Source of the DNA: Mailhella sp.
Lineage (GTDB): Bacteria; Desulfobacterota; Desulfovibrionia; Desulfovibrionales; Desulfovibrionaceae
Length of the DNA: 49,521 bases
Assembly (NCBI GenBank): GCA_029258655.1
Contig: JARHYD010000129.1
Location: forward strand, 1 to 49,521
Direction of reading: 5' to 3'
The stretch's first letter is position 1; every line of letters starts with the position of its first letter. Both the position numbers and the translations under genes were made by a program. Shown here piece after piece: positions 26,402-35,142 of this stretch. The notes under the pieces are model-generated. The model was given only the letters and a program-made list of their open reading frames with translations, was not told the DNA's origin and ran no database searches.

Positions 26402-28015
26402 ATGCGTTTTTCCGTTCTTGCAAGTGCTGTACTTGGTTTACTTTTATGTGTAAACAATGCAAATGCAGCAGATTATGCTATTGCCCCTTTTAAAGTAAAC
26501 GGAGCAAAAAGCTATGAATATTTAAAAAATGCTATTCCACCCATGCTTAATTCTCGTCTTTTTACAGCTGGAACAAATGAACCAGTAGCCAATCAAGATG
26601 CTCTTTATCAAGGAAACGCTCCAACAAGTAAGCAAAATGCGGAAAAACTCCGCCAACAATATAAAGCAGATTATCTTATTTATGGCTCTGTTAATGTTAT
26701 TGGTGAACAAGCAAGCTTAGATATTAATGTTATAGGAAAAAATAATTTTTCATGGCAAGGCTCTGATAACAATAGTGTCCATAATCTTCTTGCTAGTGTT
26801 GAAAATATTGCTAATCAAATCAATCAAAACGTTTTCAAAACAACTGGCACACAAAATTCACATACAACACAAAATCGCTCTTTTATTAATAACGAAACAG
26901 GAGCTCCAAGTACAAGTTATTTAAACCCTGAACTTCGTTATCAAGGTACAGAAGAAAATAAACAACGTTCCCAAACCATGCCTTATGAATCAGTAGGAAT
27001 GGAAATTGCCGATTTTGATGGCAACGGTTTTAATGAAATTCTACTTGGGGATAGAAATGAGCTTATCCTATATACTTACAACAATGGGCAAGCAAAAGAA
27101 ATTGCTCGCCATAAGCTTTCATCTTCTCTTAGTATTTTACGTTTTCGTGCTTTCCCTTATAAAGGAAAAACATACTTAGTTGTTGCTGCAACAGATACAA
27201 GCAATTACGATGCAAAAAGCTATATTTTTACCTTTAATGGAAAAAAATTTCAAGAAATTCTTTCTTCAAGATATTATCTTAATGTTGCAAAAACAAATGC
27301 AAATGGAGAACTTGAAATTGTAGGACAAAATAGCGATGCTACTCGATTTGTAAAAGGTCCTGTTTTTAGAATTAATTTTGATGGAAAAAATATTTCAAAA
27401 GGATCAACCCTTTCTCTTCTCCCCTCAAAAGCAGATGTATTCAATTTTACTTGGATTCCTTCAAGCCAAGATTCTGGAAATATTCTTGCTGTACTTGACG
27501 ATCAAGACCGTTTGCTTATTTACAACAGCAAAGGAAATGTACTTACCAAAACAGATGATTATTACGCTAGTGGGGCAAACCGTGTACGCATCACTCGTGA
27601 TATTGGTGGATTTGTTTCCCAAGAAGGCAGCCAAGACGCACTTTATCATTATATCCCAAGCTCTATTAATGTTACCGATCTTGACCGTGACGGTAAATAC
27701 GAAATTATTTTATCTAAACCCCTTAGTGTTGCGGCAAATCTTCTTAACAATTACCGTAACTATGCTCAAGGAGAAGTTCATGCCCTTGTTTGGGACGGTG
27801 TTGGAGTAAATCTTTTATGGAAAACTCGCCGTATCAAAGGTACTATTTGTGATGTAAAAGTAGCAGATGCAGATAATGACGGCGTGCTTGATCTTGTTGT
27901 AAATGTGAATACTTATCCAGGAACACTAGGTGCAAGTAAAATTAGAACATTTATTACAAGCTATCCATTAAATACTGATAATATTAATAAAAATGCAGTT
28001 AACTTTGCTGAATAA
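26402..28015 (+). CDS. Exported VCBS/FG-GAP repeat protein
   Basis: A 537-residue protein with a clear signal peptide (basic MRFSVLAS, hydrophobic core, cleavage after NANA near residue 24), so it is periplasmic or outer-membrane-bound. The first 150 residues resemble a small alpha/beta domain (KQNAEKLRQQYKADYLIYGSVN), similar to a TolB-N-like or LpoB-like region. The rest has beta-propeller repeats with calcium-binding FG-GAP loops: DFDGNGFNEILLGD (near residue 205), DLDRDGKYEIILSK and DADNDGVLDLVVNV. The role is unknown; such proteins scaffold or bind ligands at the envelope. It has GAGGAG before the ATG and is followed by a strong terminator. Confidence 0.8.
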   Translation: MRFSVLASAVLGLLLCVNNANAADYAIAPFKVNGAKSYEYLKNAIPPMLNSRLFTAGTNEPVANQDALYQGNAPTSKQNAEKLRQQYKADYLIYGSVNVIGEQASLDINVIGKNNFSWQGSDNNSVHNLLASVENIANQINQNVFKTTGTQNSHTTQNRSFINNETGAPSTSYLNPELRYQGTEENKQRSQTMPYESVGMEIADFDGNGFNEILLGDRNELILYTYNNGQAKEIARHKLSSSLSILRFRAFPYKGKTYLVVAATDTSNYDAKSYIFTFNGKKFQEILSSRYYLNVAKTNANGELEIVGQNSDATRFVKGPVFRINFDGKNISKGSTLSLLPSKADVFNFTWIPSSQDSGNILAVLDDQDRLLIYNSKGNVLTKTDDYYASGANRVRITRDIGGFVSQEGSQDALYHYIPSSINVTDLDRDGKYEIILSKPLSVAANLLNNYRNYAQGEVHALVWDGVGVNLLWKTRRIKGTICDVKVADADNDGVLDLVVNVNTYPGTLGASKIRTFITSYPLNTDNINKNAVNFAE

Positions 28016-28019
28016 TATT

Positions 28020-28043
28020 AAGCCCGCTTAGCGGGCTTTTTCA
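28020..28043 (+). terminator. Intrinsic terminator after the VCBS gene
   Basis: AAGCCCGC-TTA-GCGGGCTT is followed by TTT. A textbook rho-independent hairpin directly after the stop codon. Confidence 0.9.
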
Positions 28044-28061
28044 TAATATGGAGAAAAAAAA

Positions 28062-28322
28062 ATGGACGAAAATATGCAATTACCAGAAGTAACTTTTTCC
28101 ACATTTATTTTATCGTTAGCGTCCTCTACTCTCATGCATTTAGGAGAAGTTCCTAATCCAGATACTCAAAAAAAAGAAAAAAATCTTTTACTTGCAAAAC
28201 ATAGTATTGATCTTCTCACCATGCTTGAAGAAAAATTTCGTACAGGATTAACCACAGAAGAAAGCAAACTACTTCAAGATCTTCTTTATGAAGTAAGAAT
28301 TAAATTTGTCCAACAATCATAA
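28062..28322 (+). CDS. DUF1844-like small protein
   Basis: An 86-residue helical protein with the pattern LPEVTFSTFILSLASSTLMHLGEVPNP, DLLTMLEEKFRTGLTTEE and LLQDLLYEVRIKFV, which matches the DUF1844 family found in delta-proteobacteria and others. Function is unknown. GGAG precedes the ATG. It lies between the VCBS terminator and argC. Confidence 0.75.
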   Translation: MDENMQLPEVTFSTFILSLASSTLMHLGEVPNPDTQKKEKNLLLAKHSIDLLTMLEEKFRTGLTTEESKLLQDLLYEVRIKFVQQS

Positions 28323-28347
28323 TTTTTCTTATTTTTATTTTTTATAG

Positions 28348-28385
28348 AGGAAAAACTTTGAAAAACGTTTCTCCCCCTTATAAAA
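28348..28385. repeat. Decayed REP-like hairpin
   Basis: GAGGAAAAACTTTG...AACGTTTCTCCCCC is an imperfect version of the hairpins at 7926 and 24518, located 26 bp after the DUF1844-like gene. Confidence 0.35.
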
Positions 28386-28543
28386 CTTTCTATCACTAAT
28401 TATATTAGATAAAGTTTTTCTAATTTGTTTAATTATACCGAATAAAGACCTTTTGGATTATTTTCTTTTAAAATTTTATATTACATACTTATTATCAGCT
28501 AAAACTTATACAAAGAAAAATATTACGTTAGCAAAGGAAAACA

Positions 28544-29608
28544 ATGTATCAAGCAGGATTAATTGGAATAACAGGCTATACAGGCATGGAACTTGCCAGA
28601 ATTTTAGCTACGCACCCAAATATTTCATTAAAATATGCAACTTCCCGCCAAGAAAACGGAAAGTATATAGAAGAACTCTACCCTTTTTTGCGTTCTTATC
28701 CCATAGGAAAAGTACAAATTACAGATTTTGACGCTACTACAATTACAAAAGAATGCGATATTATTTTTTTAGCAGTTCCTCATGGTACAGCAATGAATAC
28801 CGTAGGAGAAATTTTTCAACTTGCTACCAAACTTAATAAAAAAATAAAAGTAATTGATTTATCAGCTGATTTTAGAATAAAAGACCCACAACTATTTGAA
28901 AATTGGTATCAAATAAAACATAACCAAACAGCTCTCTTAAAAAATGCTGTATATGGTCTTTTTGATCTTTACGAAGAACAAATAAAAGAGGCAAGTCTTA
29001 TTGCAAATCCTGGTTGCTATCCAACAGCAAGTATCTTAGGTCTATATCCAGCACTTAGCCATAATATCATAAAAAAGGATATTATTATTGACGCAAAATC
29101 AGGTACAACAGGAGCAGGAAGAAAAGCACAAGTACCTAGTCTTTTTTGTGAAGTTTATGATAACTTTCGCCCCTATTCTATTGGAGGTAAACATAGACAT
29201 ACTCCAGAAATTGAACAAGAATTATCTCGGCTAACACAAGATACTATTATTGTGTCTTTTAATCCTCATTTACTCCCCATTGAACGTGGTATTTTAAATA
29301 CTATTTACGCTCCCTTATCACAAAATATTACACTACAAGAAATTCACACATTATACCAAAAAACCTATCAAAACAAAAAATTTATTCGTATTCTTCCTCT
29401 TGGACAACTTCCAGAAACAAGAAATGTTCGTGGTTCGCTCTTTTGTGATATTGGTATTGCCGTTGATAATCGCACACAAAAACTTATTATTACATCAGCT
29501 ATTGATAATTTAGCTCGTGGTGCTTCTATGCAAGCTATTGCAAATGCTAATCTTTGTCTTGGATTAGATGTCGATACAAATATTAATTTTGCCCCAGTTT
29601 GCCCATAA
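28544..29608 (+). CDS. argC: N-acetyl-gamma-glutamyl-phosphate reductase
   Basis: The third step of arginine synthesis: NADPH-dependent reduction of N-acetylglutamyl phosphate to the semialdehyde. The 354 residues begin with the nucleotide-binding GITGYTGMELARIL. The catalytic Cys lies in NPGCYPTA near residue 157, with FLAVPHGTAM and DLSADFR before it. GTTGAGRKA, RHTPEIEQEL and the conserved VRGSLFCD near the C-terminus follow. Ribosome site AAGGA. No other arg genes are adjacent. Confidence 0.95.
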   Translation: MYQAGLIGITGYTGMELARILATHPNISLKYATSRQENGKYIEELYPFLRSYPIGKVQITDFDATTITKECDIIFLAVPHGTAMNTVGEIFQLATKLNKKIKVIDLSADFRIKDPQLFENWYQIKHNQTALLKNAVYGLFDLYEEQIKEASLIANPGCYPTASILGLYPALSHNIIKKDIIIDAKSGTTGAGRKAQVPSLFCEVYDNFRPYSIGGKHRHTPEIEQELSRLTQDTIIVSFNPHLLPIERGILNTIYAPLSQNITLQEIHTLYQKTYQNKKFIRILPLGQLPETRNVRGSLFCDIGIAVDNRTQKLIITSAIDNLARGASMQAIANANLCLGLDVDTNINFAPVCP

Positions 29609-29657
29609 TGTATTCATAAATCTATTTTGATTAAAGAAAAATACCCTTTAATCAAAA

Positions 29658-29980
29658 TAGAGTATGTTTCTAAATTAGTGATAATAATTAAACTTTGTTC
29701 TATAATAATCAAAATAAAATAGTTACAATACAATAGCATTAGGAAATATTTATAATTACAATGTAAAAACAAAGAACTTTTTTATTTTTGAGAGAAAAAT
29801 TTTTTTACTAATGCCTTAACATAAGCAAATTTATTGAAAAAAATTTCAATAAATTTGCTTGATTGAGAAAACTTAGAGGAACTCATTTCGCTTTAGCCTT
29901 TATAATAAAGGATATTACGCATAAAGACAATGCACCCCAAAAAAGAAAAAAAATAAGATTAATTTAGAAACACGCCCTAA
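29658..29980 (-). repeat. MITE-like dispersed repeat, copy G
   Basis: A 323-bp copy in reverse orientation, from TAGAGTATGTTTC to GAAACACGCCCTAA, with full core and a central perfect AAATTTATTGAAA/TTTCAATAAATTT dyad. Between the convergent argC and TylF-like genes. Confidence 0.85.
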
Positions 29981-30000
29981 TTAATTAAATTTTATCTAAT

Positions 30001-30684
30001 TTATTTTTTTTCTAAAAAATAGACACCAAATTCATTTTTTTGTATTCTTTCATATTCTTCTTTACCTAAAAATTCTAAAGTCGCTTTACGAGATCCAGGA
30101 AACGATGGATTTAAATTAGTTTCTTCAGAAAAATCATCAAATAAAATAATTCCACCAGGAACAACTTTATCATATAAATATGTTAAACAATCTTTATATG
30201 ATGAATATAAATCTCCATCAATATTTAATAAAGCTATCTTGTCAATATTTGCTTTAGGTAATGATTCATTAAAAAAGCCTTTTGTTATTTTTAAAGATAG
30301 TCTATCAAGTGGGATTTCAGCTTCTTTCAAGATAGTTAAACAAAAATCTTCAGTATATTTATACTTACCTGAAGGAGAACAATTCCAATCACCTTTTTGT
30401 GGATTTCTTTTTGAAAAATCTTCAATAGTTGGTTCTGGAAAACCTTCAAAACTATCAAATGCATATAACGTTCGTTTACTTTCAAAGTACACAAGTAATG
30501 AAGATAAAATTACCAAAGATCTAGAACGACCTATGCCACATTCTACAATATCTCCTTCTATATTTTCTATTTTTTTAAAAAAACTTCCGAAACTAGCAGA
30601 ACTTAATACATTATAACAAGTTAATTGATGAAATTTTTCATCAATTAACTTGTTATGTGGTTTTAAATAATTAGCTAAAATCAT
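30001..30684 (-). CDS. TylF/MycF-like SAM-dependent methyltransferase
   Basis: A 227-residue class I methyltransferase of the macrocin-O-methyltransferase (TylF) type. The motif I region is DIVECGIGRSRSLVIL near residue 45, then LYAFDSFEGFPEPT (family signature), LLNIDGDLYSSYKDCL with metal-binding acids, and GGIILFDDFS. Members in bacteria methylate sugars in natural products or surface glycans; the substrate is not deducible. AGGAGG precedes the start. Coding bases for residues about 10-24 form a perfect 44-bp palindrome, which is unusual. Confidence 0.8.
   Translation of the reverse strand: MILANYLKPHNKLIDEKFHQLTCYNVLSSASFGSFFKKIENIEGDIVECGIGRSRSLVILSSLLVYFESKRTLYAFDSFEGFPEPTIEDFSKRNPQKGDWNCSPSGKYKYTEDFCLTILKEAEIPLDRLSLKITKGFFNESLPKANIDKIALLNIDGDLYSSYKDCLTYLYDKVVPGGIILFDDFSEETNLNPSFPGSRKATLEFLGKEEYERIQKNEFGVYFLEKK
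30613..30656. repeat. Perfect 44-bp palindrome inside a coding region
   Basis: Arms of 21 bp (ATAACAAGTTAATTGATGAAA and its exact complement) are separated by TT. It lies within codons near the 5' end of the TylF-like gene. Confidence 0.8.
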
Positions 30685-31118
30685 ATATACCTCCTGCTAG
30701 CAACTTACTATATATATATATATATCAAGTTAATTTTATAACATCAGTTAACATAATTTATAGATTACTATATACTGCCCTCCTATAAAATTATATGCAT
30801 AGAGAATAAACAAAGTTCGCGTAAAAATATAAAACTTAGAAAATATACTTGAAATTATGAGAAAACAATTTAGAAGAATTGTCCTTTTAATTTTCTCCTT
30901 GTAATTTCCTACTAATCCAAATTAAAGGGATAAAGCATTATATTGCCCCCATTAACAACATATAAAAATGATTAAATAAAGTTTATATGTTAATTGATTT
31001 ATAATTTAATCTCTACTTTCTATTAAAATAAAATTACTGCATTTTTTTCATTGTCCTTAATTAATCTTTACTTTTTTTTATATGTGATTATACTATACAT
31101 TATAAAAATACCCCCAAT
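30685..31118. other. Intergenic stretch with a (TA)n tract, no gene seen
   Basis: AT-rich non-coding sequence between the TylF-like gene and tmRNA. It contains an alternating TA run at about 30709-30725 and short A/T homopolymers. I find no open frame with coding character and no repeat of the MITE family. Confidence 0.6.
31067..31094 (+). promoter_or_regulatory. Possible sigma-70 promoter of tmRNA
   Basis: TTTACT and TATACT are 16 bp apart, 25 bp before the mature 5' end of ssrA; the precursor would be trimmed by RNase P. Confidence 0.4.
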
Positions 31119-31496
31119 GGGGGCGCATTGGCTTCGACGTGGATAAAGAAGCCAAAGTCGCAGGTCGAGGCGCCGCTGGCCTCGTAAAAAGCGGCAACAA
31201 TGTAATTGCAAACGACGATTACGCTTACGCATACGCTGCTTAAGCAGCTATGCTCCTGAGCTCAATTAGAAGCTCACGTCAATCTTAGAGATGCCTAATA
31301 TCTAAGTGCGATGTCATTTTCTTAGGCTGGCAGAACTCTTTGCTTTGTGGGAGAACTGTAAGATTAAAACGCAAAGCTACCCATAAATTACCTGTTTGGG
31401 GGTACAGTTTATGGTGAGCTTATACCCAAACTAAACCTGTAGACGCTTTGCGTGGATTATTCGCGGACGGGGGTTCAACTCCCCCCGCCTCCACCA
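31119..31496 (+). ncRNA. ssrA: Transfer-messenger RNA (tmRNA)
   Basis: About 378 nt, from GGGGGCGCATTGGCTTCGACG to GTTCAACTCCCCCCGCCTCCACCA. The 5' GGGGGCG pairs with the 3' CGCCTCC to form the tRNA-like acceptor stem, and CCA is encoded. The tag frame at 31208-31243 reads ANDDYAYAYAA followed by TAA, of the type seen in Desulfovibrionaceae. It rescues stalled ribosomes and tags the products for proteolysis. Its 3' end is the integration site of the island that follows. Confidence 0.95.
31482..31496 (+). other. attL: left boundary of the ssrA island
   Basis: CCCCCGCCTCCACCA, the last 15 bases of tmRNA, is repeated exactly at 43937-43951. The integrase gene begins about 215 bp to the right, as is typical of islands in tmRNA 3' ends. 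Confidence 0.85.
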
Positions 31497-31530
31497 AATA
31501 AGAAATTTTTTAAATCCAAAAAAATATTTT

Positions 31531-31568
31531 ACCCATAATATTCAATATATTATGGGTATTTTTTTGTC
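31531..31568 (+). terminator. Island-borne terminator just after ssrA
   Basis: ACCCATAATAT and ATATTATGGGT form an 11-bp stem followed by ATTTTTTTG. It replaces the chromosomal terminator that now lies beyond attR. Confidence 0.75.
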
Positions 31569-31576
31569 CTATATAG

Positions 31577-31633
31577 TCCGATAAAATCCGACCTCGTCCG
31601 TGTACACAAGTGTACCCCAAAGTGGACACAAGT
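31577..31633. promoter_or_regulatory. Cluster of phased and repeated motifs before the integrase
   Basis: TCCG occurs at 31577, 31587 and 31597, exactly 10 bp apart. GTACACAAGT at 31602 recurs as GGACACAAGT at 31624, and a palindromic GTGTACAC lies at about 31600. Candidate integrase arm sites or AlpA/excisionase sites. Confidence 0.4.
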
Positions 31634-31650
31634 CTAAAATCTGTTATAAT
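31623..31650 (+). promoter_or_regulatory. Sigma-70 promoter of the integrase gene
   Basis: TGGACA at 31623 and TATAAT at 31645 are 16 bp apart, about 60 bp before the integrase ATG. The -35 overlaps the second GGACACAAGT repeat, so a factor bound there would repress. Confidence 0.55.
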
Positions 31651-31710
31651 CAAGAAAAATGTGTACACTTTTTATTTTATTTTCAAATATTTCAATAAGT
31701 AGGACAAAAA

Positions 31711-32898
31711 ATGCTAAATAATAACATTATAAAAAATTTACCCCCAAAAGAAATAAGATACTCCATAAGTGATGAAAGAGGACTATATCTTGAAATTATG
31801 CCTAATGGAAAAAAATCTTGGCGTTTTAGATATTCATTTCAAGGAAAGAAAAATAAACTTTCACTCGGTTCATATCCAGAGATAACCTTAAGCGACGCAA
31901 GAAAGAAACGTGATGAACTGCGAGTACTGCTTGCTAATGGTATAGACCCGCAGGAAAAACGGAGACAAGAAAAAGCTCTTACAGATGAAAAATACCATTT
32001 TGAAAATATAGCTCGTGAATGGCATAAAAAATTCAAATCTCGATGGACAGAAGGACACGCAGAATTAACTCTTACCCGCCTAGAAAAAAATATTTTTCCA
32101 TATCTTGGTAAAGTTCCTATTTCTGAAATTACTCCTCCAAAACTTTTAGAGGTATTACGTCTTATTGAAAAACGTGGAGCATTAGAAACAGCTAAACGTG
32201 TACGTGGTATTTGTTCTATGGTTTTTCGTTATGCTATTGCGTGTGGATTAGCAGAACGTGATTCAGCTCAAGATTTACAAGGAGCATTGACTCCTCCAAA
32301 AGGTAAACATTTAGCAAGTATAACTGACCCCAAAAAAGTAGGACAATTATTACGCGATTTAGCTAATTGCAAATCACATTTTTCTGTATACTGTGCTTTA
32401 CAATTAGCTCCATTAGTTTTTGTTCGTCCTGGAGAATTACGTCATGCAGAATGGGAAGAATTTAATTTTGAAGAAAAAATTTGGCGTATTCCAGCCCATA
32501 AAATGAAAATGCGTAGTACGCATTTAGTTCCTTTATCAAAACAAGCGATTAATATTCTATTAGAATTAAAACCTCTTACAGGTGAAGGGAAATATGTTTT
32601 TCCTTCTATTCGTTCTAAAACTATTCCTATGTCAGAAAATACATTAACAGTTGTATTGCGAAGACTTGGTTATTCAGGAGAAGAAATGACAGTTCATGGT
32701 TTTCGTTCTATGGCGTCTACTTTGTTAAATGAACTTGGTTGGAATAGGGACGCTATTGAAAGACAACTTGCCCACTGCGAACGTGATAGTGTACGTGCAG
32801 CATATAATTATGCAGAATTTTTGCCCGAACGCCGTCGTATGATGCAGGCTTGGGCTGATTATTTGGAGGAATTGAAAAATGATGTTGAAAAAGAATAA
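31711..32898 (+). CDS. int: P4-type tyrosine recombinase (island integrase)
   Basis: A 395-residue tyrosine recombinase with an N-terminal DUF4102 arm-binding domain (ISDERGLYLEIMPNGKKSWRFRY, LGSYPEITLSDARKKRDELR), a SAM-like core-binding region and the catalytic domain. Catalytic residues are visible as the first Arg in RPGELRHAEW (near 238), HGFRS, LAHCERD and the nucleophilic Tyr in AAYNYAEFLP near the end. It would integrate and excise the island at the tmRNA 3' end. AGGA precedes the ATG. It is adjacent to attL, transcribed away from ssrA. Confidence 0.95.
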   Translation: MLNNNIIKNLPPKEIRYSISDERGLYLEIMPNGKKSWRFRYSFQGKKNKLSLGSYPEITLSDARKKRDELRVLLANGIDPQEKRRQEKALTDEKYHFENIAREWHKKFKSRWTEGHAELTLTRLEKNIFPYLGKVPISEITPPKLLEVLRLIEKRGALETAKRVRGICSMVFRYAIACGLAERDSAQDLQGALTPPKGKHLASITDPKKVGQLLRDLANCKSHFSVYCALQLAPLVFVRPGELRHAEWEEFNFEEKIWRIPAHKMKMRSTHLVPLSKQAINILLELKPLTGEGKYVFPSIRSKTIPMSENTLTVVLRRLGYSGEEMTVHGFRSMASTLLNELGWNRDAIERQLAHCERDSVRAAYNYAEFLPERRRMMQAWADYLEELKNDVEKE

Positions 32899-33823
32899 AA
32901 TAATTACAAAGATAAAAGATATTATTAATTATATGAAATCTTTTGTGACACCTGATGATTATCCTATAAAACCAATAACTGTCAGAAGCAATAAATACTA
33001 TGCAAAACCTGAACAGCTTATTAGCTTGGAAGATTTATGTTTAACTATAAAATGTGACTGTGCTGAAGTATTATCAAATGCAATAAGGGCAAAAGAAATA
33101 ACGATGCTTTTTCACCATAAAATGATAGAAACAGCCAATGGAAAAAGAATGGTTATTTATACTTTTCCTCCTTATTTGGAAAATAAGCGTCAAGTCATAC
33201 TTGCCAGAAACAGATTGTATTTTGATAAACAAGAAGTTGCTTTCTGTTTGAAATTATTACCTTTATCAAAAGAGCTTATCAATATATTTGAAGTTCCTCC
33301 AGAAAGAACCGCAACAGAAGAGAATGTTCGGTTCATAATGAAAAAAGTCATTCAATGGGTTAATATTTCTAGAGGTCGTATAAAACCAACATGCAGTTTT
33401 GGCGATATTTTAGAACTTATACTTTTATTATTAGTTTCTTTGCCCATAACATTTATGCTGCGCTTATATGCTATTTTTACAACCCGCAATAAACCTTACC
33501 ATTGTTCGCAGATTGAAGGATATTCACCTCATCTGCCATTAAATTATTCGTTTGAGGAAGCTCGCCAATTATACGAAGAAAAATTTAAACATATTGATTA
33601 TAGAAAATATAATCTTAAAGAAAAGCAATTTAAAGACTTAGTAGCTTTTTATTTCGATATTTTTAATTTAAAAAATTATGAAATTGGCAAAATTCTTTAT
33701 GAAACACCTTCAAAGGATTTATCCCATGAAACATTTGAAAAATACGGTTATAGAAGCGTTATAAACGGCAGAGCTTTATATGAGGAAAACAAGGGAATTT
33801 TAAATATTTTGAAAAATTGTTAA
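32879..33823 (+). CDS. Island protein of unknown function with one hydrophobic segment
   Basis: A 314-residue protein not recognised. Its start overlaps the end of the integrase gene by 20 bp, with a GGAGG ribosome site inside int, so it is translationally linked. The middle contains a single strongly hydrophobic stretch (LELILLLLVSLPITFMLRLYAIF, residues about 180-202, quoted in two overlapping motifs: LELILLLLVS and PITFMLRLYAIF). The ends are charged and lysine-rich. A terminator follows. Confidence 0.6.
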   Translation: MMLKKNKIITKIKDIINYMKSFVTPDDYPIKPITVRSNKYYAKPEQLISLEDLCLTIKCDCAEVLSNAIRAKEITMLFHHKMIETANGKRMVIYTFPPYLENKRQVILARNRLYFDKQEVAFCLKLLPLSKELINIFEVPPERTATEENVRFIMKKVIQWVNISRGRIKPTCSFGDILELILLLLVSLPITFMLRLYAIFTTRNKPYHCSQIEGYSPHLPLNYSFEEARQLYEEKFKHIDYRKYNLKEKQFKDLVAFYFDIFNLKNYEIGKILYETPSKDLSHETFEKYGYRSVINGRALYEENKGILNILKNC

Positions 33824-33846
33824 CTTTTTTTGTTTTGTCTATTGAT

Positions 33847-33863
33847 TTGTCCAGTACGGACAA
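33847..33863. promoter_or_regulatory. Inverted repeat TTGTCC-AGTAC-GGACAA
   Basis: Perfect 6-bp arms shortly after the unknown gene and before the AlpA-like gene; an operator-like site, possibly for the AlpA-like protein. It shares the GTCC/GGAC motif with the site cluster before the integrase. Confidence 0.35.
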
Positions 33864-33872
33864 GTTTAGAAC

Positions 33873-33902
33873 AGTCCTAATAAATCCATTAGGACTATTT
33901 TT
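33873..33902 (+). terminator. Intrinsic terminator before the alpA-like gene
   Basis: AGTCCTAAT and ATTAGGACT form a 9-bp stem with a short loop, followed by ATTTTTTTAT. Confidence 0.8.
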
Positions 33903-33923
33903 TTATAAGGAGAAAACAGAAAC

Positions 33924-34160
33924 ATGAAACAACATAAAAATCAAAATTTAGAACTTCCCAAAGAAGGTTTTGTTCGTTTACCACAAATTTTGGCAGTGAT
34001 ACCTATTAGTAAAAGTCAGTTTTGGCTTGGAGTTAAAAATGGACATTATCCTAAACCTATAAAGCTAGGAGCAAAAACAACAGTATGGCGAGTAGAGGAT
34101 ATACGTTATTTAATAGCAAGGATTGGTCAATGTCTAGAAAAGGATAATAGTGAGGAATAA
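33924..34160 (+). CDS. AlpA-like DNA-binding protein
   Basis: A 78-residue winged-helix protein of the AlpA type: VRLPQILAVIPISKSQFW, GHYPKPIKLGAKTTVWRVEDIRYLIAR. AlpA proteins act as excisionase or activate integrase expression in P4-like islands. AAGGAG lies before the ATG. The following ATPase gene begins directly after its stop codon, so the two are coupled. Confidence 0.85.
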   Translation: MKQHKNQNLELPKEGFVRLPQILAVIPISKSQFWLGVKNGHYPKPIKLGAKTTVWRVEDIRYLIARIGQCLEKDNSEE

Positions 34161-34161
34161 T

Positions 34162-35142
34162 ATGCAAAATGCACTTATTTCTATGGACTTTGTACAGAAT
34201 AACCAAGAGCAGAAAGTTACTGTTGATAATATCATGCAACAACATCAAATATTAAATGAATTAATTATGGTGAATATGGCAGATTTTCTTTCTATGGATT
34301 TACCAGAACGAGGCTTTTTATTAGAACCAATAATTCCAACACAAGGCATAGTGATTTTATATGCTCCTAGAGGAATAGGCAAAACCTTTACAGCTTTAAG
34401 TATGTCGCTGGCAGTAGCAGGAGGGCTTTCATTGTATAATTGGCAGGCAAGTAAACCTAGCAAGGTATTATATGTTGATGGTGAAATGCCCGCAATTACA
34501 ATGCAAGAACGTTTAAAAGCTCTTGCTTGTGGAATGCAAGCACCTGAACTAGCAATGCAAAATTTTTCTTTAATAACTCCTGATATGCAAAATCGTTCTA
34601 TGCCAGACTTTGCAACAAGTGCAGGGCAACAGGCATTAGAACCCTTTTTGAAAAACATAAATTTATTGGTACTTGATAATATTTCTACTCTATGCCGAAC
34701 AGGTAAAGAAAATGAATCTCAATCTTGGCAACCTATGCAAACGTGGCTTCTTGATTTGCGAAGACGTGGCATTGCCGTTTTACTTGTTCATCATGCAGGT
34801 AAATCAGGCGATCAAAGGGGAACATCTGCTCGTGAAGATATTATGGATACGGTAATTAGTTTACGGCGTCCAAAAATTTATAATATGGCAGAAGGAGCAA
34901 GATTTCAAATACATCTTACCAAAGCTCGGAGCATAACAGGCAAAGACGCTCTTCCTTTTAAAGTACATTTAAAATCAGAAAATAATGTTTTGCAGTGGGA
35001 TATTTTTGAAATTCACGAAGCAGAACTTGAGCAATTAAAAAAGCTATTAAGCGAGGGCTATTCCCTTAGAGATTGTGCAGAAGAAATGGGCATATCAAAA
35101 AGTACAGTACATCGCTTAAAGAAAAAATTAGACATAGAATAA
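34162..35142 (+). CDS. RepA-like AAA ATPase with C-terminal helix-turn-helix
   Basis: A 326-residue RecA-fold ATPase of the RSF1010 RepA/AAA_25 type. Walker A is YAPRGIGKTFTAL (near residue 68), VLYVDGEMP carries the catalytic acid, Walker B is LLVLDNIS, and sensor VLLVHHAGKSGDQRGTSARED follows. The last 45 residues form a helix-turn-helix (YSLRDCAEEMGISKSTVHRL), so it probably also binds DNA. The ATG at 34162 with GAGG upstream is preferred over the in-frame GTG at 34150. It may act as a replicative helicase for the excised circle. Confidence 0.8.
   Translation: MQNALISMDFVQNNQEQKVTVDNIMQQHQILNELIMVNMADFLSMDLPERGFLLEPIIPTQGIVILYAPRGIGKTFTALSMSLAVAGGLSLYNWQASKPSKVLYVDGEMPAITMQERLKALACGMQAPELAMQNFSLITPDMQNRSMPDFATSAGQQALEPFLKNINLLVLDNISTLCRTGKENESQSWQPMQTWLLDLRRRGIAVLLVHHAGKSGDQRGTSAREDIMDTVISLRRPKIYNMAEGARFQIHLTKARSITGKDALPFKVHLKSENNVLQWDIFEIHEAELEQLKKLLSEGYSLRDCAEEMGISKSTVHRLKKKLDIE

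Noticed and set aside
30709-30725. TA dinucleotide run as a phase-variable promoter
   Set aside because: It is short, and no gene is clearly controlled through it; recorded only as part of the intergenic stretch.
34150-34161. GTG start for the RepA-like ATPase
   Set aside because: The GAGG site overlaps it and suits the ATG at 34162.
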